DNA from: an uncultured Pseudomonadota bacterium
GTDB taxonomy: Bacteria; Myxococcota_A; Bradymonadia; Bradymonadales; GCA-2716585
Assembly: GCA_937123825.1 (NCBI GenBank)
Contig: CAKZKQ010000352.1
Span: 1 to 64,000, forward strand
Reading direction: 5' to 3'
Length of the DNA: 64,000 nucleotides
Below the pieces are notes generated by a model. That model did not search any database, was not told where the DNA came from, and worked only from the letters and a program-made list of their open reading frames with translations. Each line of letters opens with the position of its first letter. The stretch's first letter is position 1. Below, piece after piece: positions 54,967 through 63,540 of this stretch. Both the position numbers and the translations under genes were made by a program.

Positions 54967-57900
54967 TCAGCGTTGCTCAAAAAGGACGTGGGAGCCCCGA
55001 CCAAAGACCGCGTCGTAGAGCGCTGCGCGCATCAAGACCTCAAAACGGCGGTCCAATCGCCCCGTGGCCTTGTGGATGCCCAGGCGCATGTCGTGCAATT
55101 GACGCTGCACCAGGTTTTCCTGGCGGCGACGGTTGGTCGGCCAGGCCTCGGCGAGCTTCGATGGGGCGTCCAAACCGTGCATGGGAAGCTCAGCCTGGAA
55201 GCGCACGCGGACTTCGGACGACTCGCCCGACTCAATCCGCTGATGAACCCCCGTCTCAGACCACAACCAGCAGGCCACCATCGGCCCCTCAAAGCGCAGC
55301 ACCCGCGCCCAACGCATGTCATCGCTAAAAAACGCCGGGAAACTGCGGTTGAACTTGTCCTGGGCGTCCTCACCGGACAAATCCAGGCTGAAGAGGTGGT
55401 GCCAGGACCACCTCAACTCCGCGTCACGGCGAGTTTTTCGCTTCCGCTTGGACTTCCCGGCGGCTTCATCGGCCAAATCCGCGCTCAAGATGGCCTGGGC
55501 CTCGCCTTTGGGAGGACGCACCACGCTGGCCTCCACCTTCCAACCGTGTTTGAGCCCCAGACGGCCGTACGCGTGGGCCAAATCCCTGAAGGTTCCCAGC
55601 GCGTTCTGCCCTGGTTGGAAGTAAAGCCGCGCTTTGTCGGGCACCAGAAAGCGCCGCGCAAAGAGTCGCCGCTCAATCGCACCCAAACTCGCGACCGACT
55701 CTTGCAACTCGCGACGGACTTCTTCCAACGGCTCCACGTTGCGATCAAAGAAGAGTTCGTAGGACAACTCCTCGACCGACCCCAACCGGCCCGCCAACGC
55801 TTCAAAGTCATCGCGCAGGTTGCGCTCGGCTTCATGATCGCGCAGCCGCGCCTCTGCCCGGGCCCGGTCGCGCCAGAAGTTTCGGTCCTGGCTCAAGCGC
55901 TCAAGCAAGCGGATGTTGTTGACCAACTCGCGGTAGGGCGATGAGGACCGCCAACGATCCACCTGGGTGCGCACCAACCCCAGATGACGCAGGAACTTCA
56001 GCAGCGTCTCCCGACGCGAGCCCCCTTCTGAGCTGCTGCCCCCTTCCGAAGTCTCAAACGAAGGCTCCGTTTGGCCTTCGACCATCACCTGAACGCTGCG
56101 CGTCGAGTTGGCGTTGACCTCGGACAAGTGCCGCGCCAGCGGGGCCGTCAACGAGCGCTCAATGAGCCGCTTCAGCGGCCGCGCCCCATAACGCGGCTCC
56201 ACGCCGTGCTCGGCCAGCCAGTCCAGGACCTCGGGCTCCATCTTCACATCCAGCTCTCGCTGGCGCAGCCCCTCGCGCCCCAAAAACCTGGACACCTCTC
56301 GCTGCGTAATCCGAGTGATCGCCTCGGACTCCAGCGGCTCAAAAGGCACGATATAATCCAGGCGGTTGAAGAACTCGGGACGGAAAAAACGCTCCGCTTC
56401 GGCCAAAAAGTGCTCGCGATAGCTGGTCTTGTGCCCCCCGCCAATGCCCATCGACGCCTTAAAAGTGCTCACCCCCAGGTTGGAGGTCATCAAAATGACC
56501 GCATTTCGAAAATCCGCCACTCGCCCGGCGTAATCCGTCAACCTCGCCTCACCCAACACCTGCAAGAGCACATCAAAGACAGCGGGGTGAGCCTTTTCGA
56601 TCTCGTCGAGCAACACCACGCTAAAGGGCGCGCGGCGGATCTCGGAGACCAGCTTGCCGTCCTGCCCATCCGCGCCCAGAAAGCGATGCACGCTGCTGGC
56701 GCCAACAAACTCGCTCATGTCAAAGCGGATCAGCCGGTCTTCACGGCCAAAGAGGAACTCGGCCAGCGCCTTGGCGATCTCGGTCTTGCCCACCCCGGTC
56801 GGGCCAATGAAGAGAAACGAGCCCAGCGGCTTTCTAAGATCGCTCAGGCCCGCTTTGATGACCGACACCAGGTCCGTCATGCGGCGCACAGCCTCATCCT
56901 GACCGATCAAGCGCCGCCCAAAGGCCAGCCGCACTGATTCAGGGTCCAAAGGCATGTCATCGCGCACCAGAAACTCGGGCAGCCCGGTCTCACCGCAGAA
57001 CCGCGCGATGACTTCGGGGCGCCCAACCTGCTCCTGGCCGTTGGCCAGCGCGTCGTCCATCACGCGGCGCAGAAAGTGGACGCTGCGCCCCAGATAGCTC
57101 CCGTCGGCCTGAAAGCGCCGACACAGCTCCTCCACAGCGCGCAGACCGCTTTGATCCACCTCAACGCCGTAATCCTTGCGGCCCTGGCGAGCCACCTGAG
57201 CCAGAATCTGGCGCGTGCCCTCCGGCGTGGGCTCATCCAGATGATACGGCGTAAAGAGCCGCGCAAAACCAGCGTCGCGCAGCTCCAACTGAGCCCAGCG
57301 CTCGGGGGTGCTCTCTCCCAGCACCGTCAGGCGCTTGCCCCCCAGGAAGGGCTTGAGCAAGAGCGCCACGTTTTGCTGAGAGTTGATGGACTTGCCTGCA
57401 TCCAAAAGCGGCAAGAGCGACCCGATGTAGAGGATCACCTCGGCGTCGATGGACTCCTGCACCACCTCCAGACACTGGCGCTGCCAATCGCCAAACCAGC
57501 CGTCCCCGGCGATCAAGCGGCTGGCATCGACAAACCAGACAGGGCGCGTGCGCAGCTTGGCGGGCAGTTTCTTGTCCCGCAGGCGGTAGACCAGCTCAGA
57601 GAGCACCGTCGTCTTGCCCACCCCGGACTGTCCCACCACCACCAGCGCCAACCCCTTGGCCGAGGAGCGCACCTGCGAGAGCAACTCTTCGACCTCTTTG
57701 TCCCTGCACCAGGCGCGCTCCAGCTCCTGGTCCTTGGCAAGGCGAGTCAGCGACAAGCCGATGCGCTTGAGGGTGGGTGTGGGTGGGCGCTTCTTCTTTT
57801 TCTGCTTCTTTTTCTTCTTTCGGTCCGCAGACGACTCGCTCTGCTCCGAGGACTCCTGATCCTCATCATCCTCATCGTCCTCGTCGTCTTCGTCCTCTTT

Positions 57901-58458
57901 GGGGGTCTTGGGGACAGGCTCGGGGAGCATGCTCTTGCCCAGGTTCTTGCCCGTAAACGACTCCAGCGAGGCGGGCTCGGCGCTGATCTCCAGGGTCTCC
58001 AGCCACTCTCGGCGTTCGTAGCGCTTTTTGAGCCGATCGTCGTCGGTCATCTTTTTCAGATAACCTTCCAGAAAGGCGGTGGCGTGCTCGTGGATGTCTT
58101 CTTTGACGGGCACCCACAGGCGCGCGTTCCAGCGGGGGAACCAGATCCGGACAAAGCGCTTATCGCGGCTGATGAGCATGGAGACCTTGGTGGGCCGATG
58201 GGCCGGACCGGTGGCGTCCTCCACAAGGAGCGCTTCATCAAGCTCAAGCTCCTCCACGGTGTAATCGCGCGTGCTGAGGTATTCGCCAAGCCGACCGGGG
58301 TTCATCCGCTCGACCCGGTCGCCCAGGACCAACTCCAACTCCTCGCGGGCCAGGTCTAGGTCTTCCGTGTAGAGACACAGCTTGTTCTCGCCGATGACCT
58401 GCACCAGAAAGAAGCCGTTGTGCAGCTCACGCAGATAGAGTTGAACAGGAAATTCCAT
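54967..58458 (-). CDS. Clp-type double AAA+ ATPase with C-terminal release-factor-like (PCRF) region, paralogue 2
   Basis: 1163 residues. Unique N-terminal part (1-170), then an acidic run and a Lys run (about 187-224). AAA+ module 1 has Walker A GQSGVGKT (276-283) but the Walker B position reads ILYIGS, so hydrolysis there is doubtful. Module 2 is intact: GPTGVGKT (552-559), LLDEIEKAHP (618-619), FFNRLD, RYGARPLKR. Residues 848-930 (LERLSQDRNFWRDRARAEARLRDHEAERNLRDDF) look like the N-terminal helical domain of RF2 with its FW signature. Residues 940-980 (DKARLYFQPG, then TFRDLAHAYGRLGLKHGWKVEASVV) match the PCRF strand-helix-strand, and 1057-1092 (EGPMVACWLWSETGVHQR) match 'GDYAYGWLRTETGVHRL'. 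The RF1-type GGQ domain is absent. This copy preserves the release-factor resemblance best. Probably co-transcribed with paralogue 1; it diverges from the small ORF and membrane protein gene. Confidence 0.88.
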   Translation of the reverse strand: MEFPVQLYLRELHNGFFLVQVIGENKLCLYTEDLDLAREELELVLGDRVERMNPGRLGEYLSTRDYTVEELELDEALLVEDATGPAHRPTKVSMLISRDKRFVRIWFPRWNARLWVPVKEDIHEHATAFLEGYLKKMTDDDRLKKRYERREWLETLEISAEPASLESFTGKNLGKSMLPEPVPKTPKEDEDDEDDEDDEDQESSEQSESSADRKKKKKQKKKKRPPTPTLKRIGLSLTRLAKDQELERAWCRDKEVEELLSQVRSSAKGLALVVVGQSGVGKTTVLSELVYRLRDKKLPAKLRTRPVWFVDASRLIAGDGWFGDWQRQCLEVVQESIDAEVILYIGSLLPLLDAGKSINSQQNVALLLKPFLGGKRLTVLGESTPERWAQLELRDAGFARLFTPYHLDEPTPEGTRQILAQVARQGRKDYGVEVDQSGLRAVEELCRRFQADGSYLGRSVHFLRRVMDDALANGQEQVGRPEVIARFCGETGLPEFLVRDDMPLDPESVRLAFGRRLIGQDEAVRRMTDLVSVIKAGLSDLRKPLGSFLFIGPTGVGKTEIAKALAEFLFGREDRLIRFDMSEFVGASSVHRFLGADGQDGKLVSEIRRAPFSVVLLDEIEKAHPAVFDVLLQVLGEARLTDYAGRVADFRNAVILMTSNLGVSTFKASMGIGGGHKTSYREHFLAEAERFFRPEFFNRLDYIVPFEPLESEAITRITQREVSRFLGREGLRQRELDVKMEPEVLDWLAEHGVEPRYGARPLKRLIERSLTAPLARHLSEVNANSTRSVQVMVEGQTEPSFETSEGGSSSEGGSRRETLLKFLRHLGLVRTQVDRWRSSSPYRELVNNIRLLERLSQDRNFWRDRARAEARLRDHEAERNLRDDFEALAGRLGSVEELSYELFFDRNVEPLEEVRRELQESVASLGAIERRLFARRFLVPDKARLYFQPGQNALGTFRDLAHAYGRLGLKHGWKVEASVVRPPKGEAQAILSADLADEAAGKSKRKRKTRRDAELRWSWHHLFSLDLSGEDAQDKFNRSFPAFFSDDMRWARVLRFEGPMVACWLWSETGVHQRIESGESSEVRVRFQAELPMHGLDAPSKLAEAWPTNRRRQENLVQRQLHDMRLGIHKATGRLDRRFEVLMRAALYDAVFGRGSHVLFEQR

Positions 58459-58553
58459 GGGTTCTCAGCGTCCAGGGGCATGCGGATGGGCAACGGGTCG
58501 CCGAAGTATGCCGCAGGTCAGACAACACAAACAACGGAGGCGAGGTTTTAACC

Positions 58554-58673
58554 ATGAAGCATGCCACCGCAACCCTGGACCTGCGCGACGGGACTCTTTG
58601 CATCGACCGCGTCGAGCATTACATACTGACTGACTCAAGCAACGAGGCCCGCACAAAACGGGCAGGAGCATAG
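58554..58673 (+). CDS. Possible 39-aa small protein or leader peptide
   Basis: ATG 58554 with GGAGG (58536-58540) and GAGG (58542-58545) upstream; 39 codons, stop TAG at 58671-58673, only three bases before the start of the membrane protein gene. Sequence starts MKHATATLDLRDGTLCIDRV. There is no signal peptide or membrane helix. Because the downstream gene has no ribosome-binding site of its own apart from a GGCAGGAG inside this ORF, translational coupling is plausible. Too short to identify. Confidence 0.45.
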   Translation: MKHATATLDLRDGTLCIDRVEHYILTDSSNEARTKRAGA

Positions 58674-58676
58674 ACC

Positions 58677-60866
58677 ATGGGTTTTGCAGAAGGGATCGGG
58701 TGTTTGGTGGGAGTCTTCCTGCTGATCCCGATGTTCTACATCGACATGCTGCGCTGGACGCCGCTCAAGCGCAGCGACCGCCTTAGCGCCACCACCTGGG
58801 GGTGGATGACGGCGGTGTTGGCGATGGGGCTCTACGCCGCCCAGGCCGCCGAGCCGGGGTTGTCTCACGCGCAGATGGGGATGGCCGGGGCCGTTGTGGT
58901 GTTGCACGCCTTGTGGGGGCTGCACTTGCTGCGGGATTGGCGCGCTTCGATCGGCATCAGTGCCTTGTTTCGCGTGCTGGCGACCGCATCGTCCCTGTCT
59001 TTCCTTGGATGGGCGCTCTACCCCGCTGTGGATCAGGGTTTTGGGGCTTTGGCAGGCATCCTCAGGCTCGAAAACCTGGACTCGGGTCAGATGTTGAGGC
59101 TGACCGGCCTGATCACGGTGGCGTTTGCGCTGCCCCACATCCCCAGGTGGCCCGAAAGGGCAGCTCCAAAGTGGGTCTGGAACCTGATCAGGGCGAGCCA
59201 CAACGTTGCATGGGCCGTGTCCTGGGGCATGTTGGGTCTTGCGGGACTCGCCGCCATCGCCCAACCCCTCGAATGGGACTGGGCAAGTGGTCCAAAGTCG
59301 TGGGCAGGCATGCACTTGTTGGGTGAAGCGGGCTACGGACTGCTTCTCTACGTGGGTTTGGCGATGGTCGTGGGGCTTGCGTGGATCATGGGCAAGGAAA
59401 AACCCACCCAGGCCATCGTCGATAAGCTCACCATTGAGGCGCTGCGCAAGCCCTACCGCCCCAGACTGACGCTCAGCGAGCGCTCGGGGCTGCTCGAAAT
59501 CTGGGAACAGCCCTTTCCCACCACCGCCGTGCCCTACTTTGTCGCCTCGGTGGCCATCTTGTGGGCCGGGGGCTACCACACATCCACGCCGATGCTCCTG
59601 GTGGGGGCCGCGCTGATGCCATTGGCCATCCTCGTGGCCGGTTTTCGGTCTTATGATCGAAAACTGCCCTTTGAAGGCACCAAAATCGACCTTGAGCGCA
59701 TGGATGACGTGGCCTTCATCAAGGGATTGAGGGTCCAACCGGGCCAGGGCGTGCTGATCAAACGCGACCAGTGGGACGGATCCAGCCGCGAAGACCGCGA
59801 AGGAAGCCCCGAAGACCTCTTGATCGACGCCAAAGAGATCCTGCTTGACGGTCAGATGTGGGTTCAGGTGCCACTGGAGCGCATTGAGCGCGTCGCGCTG
59901 CGGCCTTTCCTCGACGAAGAGACCCAAGAAGAGCTCAAACAAGAGGCCCAGCAATCCAACAACACGGTCGAATCCGACGATGAAGACGTCAGCGCGGGTG
60001 TGAGGTCAGTCTCCGACGCTGATCTGAACGATCTGGCGTCCCAAAAGGGCGAAGAGGAGGAAGAAGAGACCCCCAAAGCCTCCAGAACGCGCCTCAAGGC
60101 CGAGATTGTCCTTCGCGACGGCACCTTGACCCAAAAATATGAAGCGAGCTTGAACCAGAAGGACCGCATTTCGCTGGCGGCCGACGCCTGGTTTGCCGCG
60201 CTGCGGCTCAATCTTCCCCTGCGCATGCCCCACAGGCAGTTCCCAGCGCCCAACACAAGGGCCCACGGGAACCTCTCACAGCGGATCATCAACGATCACC
60301 GCCTCTTTGAGCCCCCAGAAGGCCACCGCGATGACACCAATTACGCAGGGGAAGGGGGCTGGACCCGTGTCAAAGACGAAAACGAGGACAGTTGGTGGAT
60401 GGTCACCCCCGAAGAACCCCTCCTTGGGGGCGTGTGGTGGGTCTTCCTGGTCGTGATCGCCTTCAGCATCGAGTCTTTTTACGTCCTGGCCGCCGCCTCG
60501 TTCCAACCCGGCATGGTTGAACTCATCGCCGCCGCCGTGCGTTTGGCTTTGTGGCCCGCGTTGGTGCTGCAGATGTGGTCCATGCACCTGCAAAAGAAGC
60601 ACCCGAACATCTACTGCGTCGCGATTCGCTCCGAGGGGATCATCATTCAGGACAAGTTGTGGCGCTGGGAGGAGCTTAGCGACCTCAACACTCTGCCCAG
60701 CAATGAGCTGCCCTTGATGATCGTCGCAGGGCGGACTCTGGTGTCGCTGCCCTGCCCGCTGGGACAAGACCAGCGCCTGGCCATGGCTGTGGGGATCGGC
60801 AAAGCGCTGGGCGCCAACCACCAGGGGGCCTCACTGCTGCGCCCTGGGCAAACCCCGCAGTTGTGA
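58677..60866 (+). CDS. Multi-pass membrane protein of unknown function
   Basis: 729 residues from ATG 58677. The N-terminal 250 residues contain about seven hydrophobic helices (for example FAEGIGCLVGVFLLIPMFYI, WGWMTAVLAMGLYAA, GMAGAVVVLHALWGLHLL, YGLLLYVGLAMVVGLAWIM). A pair of helices lies at about 280-320, followed by a cytoplasmic or periplasmic stretch (about 320-570) with an acidic low-complexity segment (EEEEEE region near 460). Two more helices are at about 585-640, and a compact C-terminal domain follows. No catalytic motif recognised. Being divergent from the two Clp-like ATPases across 218 bp, it may share their regulation; a functional link is unproven. Confidence 0.8.
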   Translation: MGFAEGIGCLVGVFLLIPMFYIDMLRWTPLKRSDRLSATTWGWMTAVLAMGLYAAQAAEPGLSHAQMGMAGAVVVLHALWGLHLLRDWRASIGISALFRVLATASSLSFLGWALYPAVDQGFGALAGILRLENLDSGQMLRLTGLITVAFALPHIPRWPERAAPKWVWNLIRASHNVAWAVSWGMLGLAGLAAIAQPLEWDWASGPKSWAGMHLLGEAGYGLLLYVGLAMVVGLAWIMGKEKPTQAIVDKLTIEALRKPYRPRLTLSERSGLLEIWEQPFPTTAVPYFVASVAILWAGGYHTSTPMLLVGAALMPLAILVAGFRSYDRKLPFEGTKIDLERMDDVAFIKGLRVQPGQGVLIKRDQWDGSSREDREGSPEDLLIDAKEILLDGQMWVQVPLERIERVALRPFLDEETQEELKQEAQQSNNTVESDDEDVSAGVRSVSDADLNDLASQKGEEEEEETPKASRTRLKAEIVLRDGTLTQKYEASLNQKDRISLAADAWFAALRLNLPLRMPHRQFPAPNTRAHGNLSQRIINDHRLFEPPEGHRDDTNYAGEGGWTRVKDENEDSWWMVTPEEPLLGGVWWVFLVVIAFSIESFYVLAAASFQPGMVELIAAAVRLALWPALVLQMWSMHLQKKHPNIYCVAIRSEGIIIQDKLWRWEELSDLNTLPSNELPLMIVAGRTLVSLPCPLGQDQRLAMAVGIGKALGANHQGASLLRPGQTPQL

Positions 60867-61025
60867 CTTTGGGTCCAAAGCGGTACAAACCTTTGTAGAC
60901 TCTGTTGACACCACGCTCACCGCCACAGGTGGGCAAATCCGCAACGGCTCTCGGCGACAATACCCCTGGCCCTCTTGTCTCAACATCGCTTCAGACACAA
61001 AACCAGGGACCACCCACCGGCACCC

Positions 61026-61553
61026 ATGACCAAACCCCAAGGGACTTTCAAAGTGCACAAGCTGCTGACACGACTGACCTTGCTGGCCCTCTTGTTTACC
61101 CTGGTCGGCTGCACGATCCACATCAACCAGCTCCCCCCCATGCCCGAAGGCAAACGGGTGCTCGTGCCTTCGAGCAACCTCCCACAGTCCATGGGCGGTC
61201 AACCGGGCATGGTCACAGGTCAGATCAGCGCAGACAACGGCTCGCTGGCCGCACGCATGCAAGGCTCCTGGGCCGAGCAATGGCCCGGGCGCATGGGTTG
61301 TCAGGACATCGCGCGCATCACCAACCGAGGCGGGCGGCTCAAGCTCAGCGGCGGCGACTGCAACACCGACGAGTCCTACCGCTTCTCCAACGAGCGCATC
61401 GTCAACGGCGCCCTGCGCTTCCGGCTCCTGGTCGTCTCCACCGACATCTCCTACGAGTACACCATGCGCCTGAGCGCAGATGGACAGCGCATGAACGGCG
61501 AAGCCGTCGAAGAAGACGGCTCAGTGACCGAACTGCGCTGGACCCGTCAATGA
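61026..61553 (+). CDS. Small lipoprotein of unknown function
   Basis: 175 residues from ATG 61026, chosen because the lipoprotein signal starts here (TFKVHKLLTRLTLLALLFTLVGC, Cys about 29); the longer frame to 60975 has no better signal. The mature part (about 145 residues) is beta-rich, with a pattern SWAEQWPGRMGCQDIARITNRGGRLKLSGGDC, which contains two Cys that could pair. It ends in a repeated strand-turn pattern (LRFRLLVVSTDISYEYTMRLSADGQRMNGEAVEEDG) recalling small lipocalin-like or beta-sandwich lipoproteins. Function not recognisable. Two repeat elements follow it. Confidence 0.7.
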   Translation: MTKPQGTFKVHKLLTRLTLLALLFTLVGCTIHINQLPPMPEGKRVLVPSSNLPQSMGGQPGMVTGQISADNGSLAARMQGSWAEQWPGRMGCQDIARITNRGGRLKLSGGDCNTDESYRFSNERIVNGALRFRLLVVSTDISYEYTMRLSADGQRMNGEAVEEDGSVTELRWTRQ

Positions 61554-61620
61554 GCCGAAGCCACGGGTTTTAGGCGAGCAATGGTGGATGGCAGGAGCCG
61601 AAGCATCCAGCGATGAGTCA
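61554..61620 (+). repeat. Dispersed structured repeat, family 1, truncated copy D
   Basis: Left part of the family only: CCACGGGTTTTAGGCGAGCAA and TGGATGGCAGGAGCCGAAGC, then divergence; the central hairpin and right end are missing. It lies just after the lipoprotein stop codon and about 35 bp before copy C. Confidence 0.65.
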
Positions 61621-61653
61621 CAGGCCACCAAGCCTCCACCGCCCTCACGTCGA

Positions 61654-61796
61654 TCCAAAAGAAAAACTCAGATAAGCCACGGGTTTGGGGCGAGCAACGG
61701 TGGATGGCAGGGGCCTCGGGTCGAACGAAGCCATAGCAGCGCTATTGCGAGTGAGTCACGTGGTTCCTGGCGCCGCCGGGGCCGCCCCAAACTCAA
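61654..61796 (+). repeat. Dispersed structured repeat, family 1, copy C
   Basis: About 143 bp, the most complete copy, with the A-rich left end (CAAAAGAAAAA), the shared blocks of copies A and B, the hairpin ATAGC-AGC-GCTAT (61733-61745) and the right end GGGGCCGCCCC, which reaches the stop codon of the bestrophin-like gene on the other strand. Orientation relative to the adjoining gene is the same as for copy A. Confidence 0.8.
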
Positions 61797-62752
61797 GATA
61801 GAACGTCATTTACGGGACCCAGCGGCTCGGGCAGGTTGTCGTCTTCGATGCGGGTGCGGCACTCGCGCTCGAGCATGTTGCAGAAGGTCGTCAAAGGCAG
61901 GTCATTGGGGTCTTTGCCAAAGGGCTCCTCGATCTCGTCGCCGATGGCGTCAAGGCCAAAGAAGCTGTACGAAATCATCAAGACCACCAGCGGCGTCAGG
62001 TGCCCGACCTTCTCGTGGATGCCAAAGGGCAGCGTGAAGCAGTAGATGCCCACAATGCGGTGCATCAACACGGTGTAGGCAAAGGGGATGGGGGTCTTCT
62101 TGATGCGTTCACAGCCGCCCTGAATGTCCGTCATCGTCGTCAGCGACTGTTCAAGCACCGGCAAGTGCAGAGGATCAATCCAGCCTTTGCGCCAGAACTC
62201 TGCAAAACGCTCGCCCATCCGGTGCAAGACCCAAATCGGCGCGTTGGGGTCTGAGCTCAGCACCTCTCCTTCGGTCCCCGGCAAGAGCGGCGAGCTTTCA
62301 GAGAAGTCGCGCTCATCGCGCAGGTGATGACGGAACGCGTGCAGGTAGGCAATCAGCCGAAAGACCATCTCTTTGCGCATCTCCGTGCGCGCCTTGTTGG
62401 CCTCGGGCCCATCGCCCATCGCCTGGGCGGGATCGATGAGCGTAAACATCTGGCGCGTCAGCGTCCGGGTGATGTTGATCATCCGGCCCCACAGCTTGCG
62501 GCCCTCCCAGAAGCGGTCGTAGCTGGAGTTGTTGCGGAAACCCAGGAAGATGCCCAGCGCCACGCCGATGAGCGAAAACGGCAGCGTGGTGAAGGTAAAG
62601 CTCGCGTCCAGATACGAGCGCTCAAAGAGTTGGGTCACAATCTCGGCAAAGATGGTCGCCGCAAAGACGCGCTTCCAAATCCGTGGAAGCACGCCCCCCT
62701 TGAGATAAAAAAAGATCCGCAACCAGGAGATTTTCCGGTCAAATACGATCAT
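61793..62752 (-). CDS. Bestrophin-like anion channel family protein
   Basis: 319 residues from ATG 62752. Bestrophin/UPF0187 (YneE-like) proteins form pentameric anion- or cation-selective channels in the inner membrane. The family pattern is clear: an N-terminal amphipathic start (MIVFDRKISWLRIFFYLKGGVLPRIWKRVF), a first helix FAAT, FTTLPFSLIGVALGIFLGFRNNSSYDRFWEGRKLWGRMIN (hallmark FR-N-xx-YDRFWEGRKLWG), and near the C-terminus YSFFGLDAIGDEIEEPFGKDPNDLPL, the conserved acidic calcium-clasp-like segment. The terminal 25 residues are variable. It stands alone; physiological ion and trigger are unknown. Confidence 0.94.
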   Translation of the reverse strand: MIVFDRKISWLRIFFYLKGGVLPRIWKRVFAATIFAEIVTQLFERSYLDASFTFTTLPFSLIGVALGIFLGFRNNSSYDRFWEGRKLWGRMINITRTLTRQMFTLIDPAQAMGDGPEANKARTEMRKEMVFRLIAYLHAFRHHLRDERDFSESSPLLPGTEGEVLSSDPNAPIWVLHRMGERFAEFWRKGWIDPLHLPVLEQSLTTMTDIQGGCERIKKTPIPFAYTVLMHRIVGIYCFTLPFGIHEKVGHLTPLVVLMISYSFFGLDAIGDEIEEPFGKDPNDLPLTTFCNMLERECRTRIEDDNLPEPLGPVNDVLS

Positions 62753-63540
62753 CGCACTACCCCATTGCTAAACAAGAGCTTCTCGGACGCCGTCTGAGCC
62801 TCTTCAGCACGGCAGGGACCTCGCAAGAGCGCTCATGGATACCGCCATGGCCCATATTTTTTCAAGAAAGGCTCACATTCGACCGGATTCCTGCAAAAAA
62901 CCCTCAGAATATGCCGCCCAAACCGCCTTGTCCCTTCAAACACAGGCAGGGGACCGGGCGAGCTGGCGCCGCCCTGCCCCTCCAAACGCAGACAGGGGGC
63001 CAGGCGAGCTGACGCCGCCCTGCCCCCTGCCCGAAAAACCACCAGAACGCCCCCCGTCCACCGTAGAACCCGTGTGAGAAAATCGACCGGGGTGTTTCAC
63101 CACACCTGACGCAAATGTTTCTGCGAATACCGAAACGCGGTGGCCCCTTTTATGAGTGGGTTGTGCTGCACACGCCAAACGCTGTCTGACATCAAATTGG
63201 CAGCCGCGGCGCTGACGTGCCAGCAAGCAGGGGCAAGTGCCAGGACCGGGACACCTCCCCCTGGGCTTTGTGGCCATGGACCCACCACAAGCTCACCATG
63301 AACCCATCCGAGCCTGGACCGCGCTCGGAACAAGACAGGCCGCGCACACGGCACAGGGCGAGCCCATAGCACGCCTTGAGATTTCGAGCACAGGGGGATT
63401 TCAGACACCGCCCAAAGCGTGTCTGAGCCCACACCAGAGCGCCACACCAGGATTTTGGCCAGGGGAAGCCAGCGCAACATTCGCCGTGCCATCCCCAAAC
63501 CATCGGGTTGACCCGCTCTGTCACGTCCGCAGGAGGCTCC
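62753..63540. other. Intergenic region between bestrophin-like gene and lipoprotein gene
   Basis: 788 bp. Apart from the tandem hairpin repeat at 62945-63029 I find no supported feature. Short frames (for example 63097-63498 minus) have no ribosome-binding site, poor amino-acid composition and no recognisable similarity. The last 20 bp contain the AGGAGG of the next gene. Confidence 0.5.
62945..63029 (+). repeat. Structured repeat, family 3, tandem copies 2 and 3
   Basis: Two copies in tandem (62945-62980, 62993-63029). Each has an outer stem (GGCAGGG/CCCTGCC-type in the first, CAGGGGGC/GCCCCCTG in the second) around an inner GGCG-AGCT-CGCC stem. The GGCGAGCT loop word is shared with 8121-8153, while the outer stems differ. 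Confidence 0.65.

Noticed and set aside
63097..63498. 133-codon minus frame in the last intergenic region
   Set aside because: No ribosome-binding site, no similarity I recognise, Trp/Arg-rich composition unlike neighbours; could not be supported.
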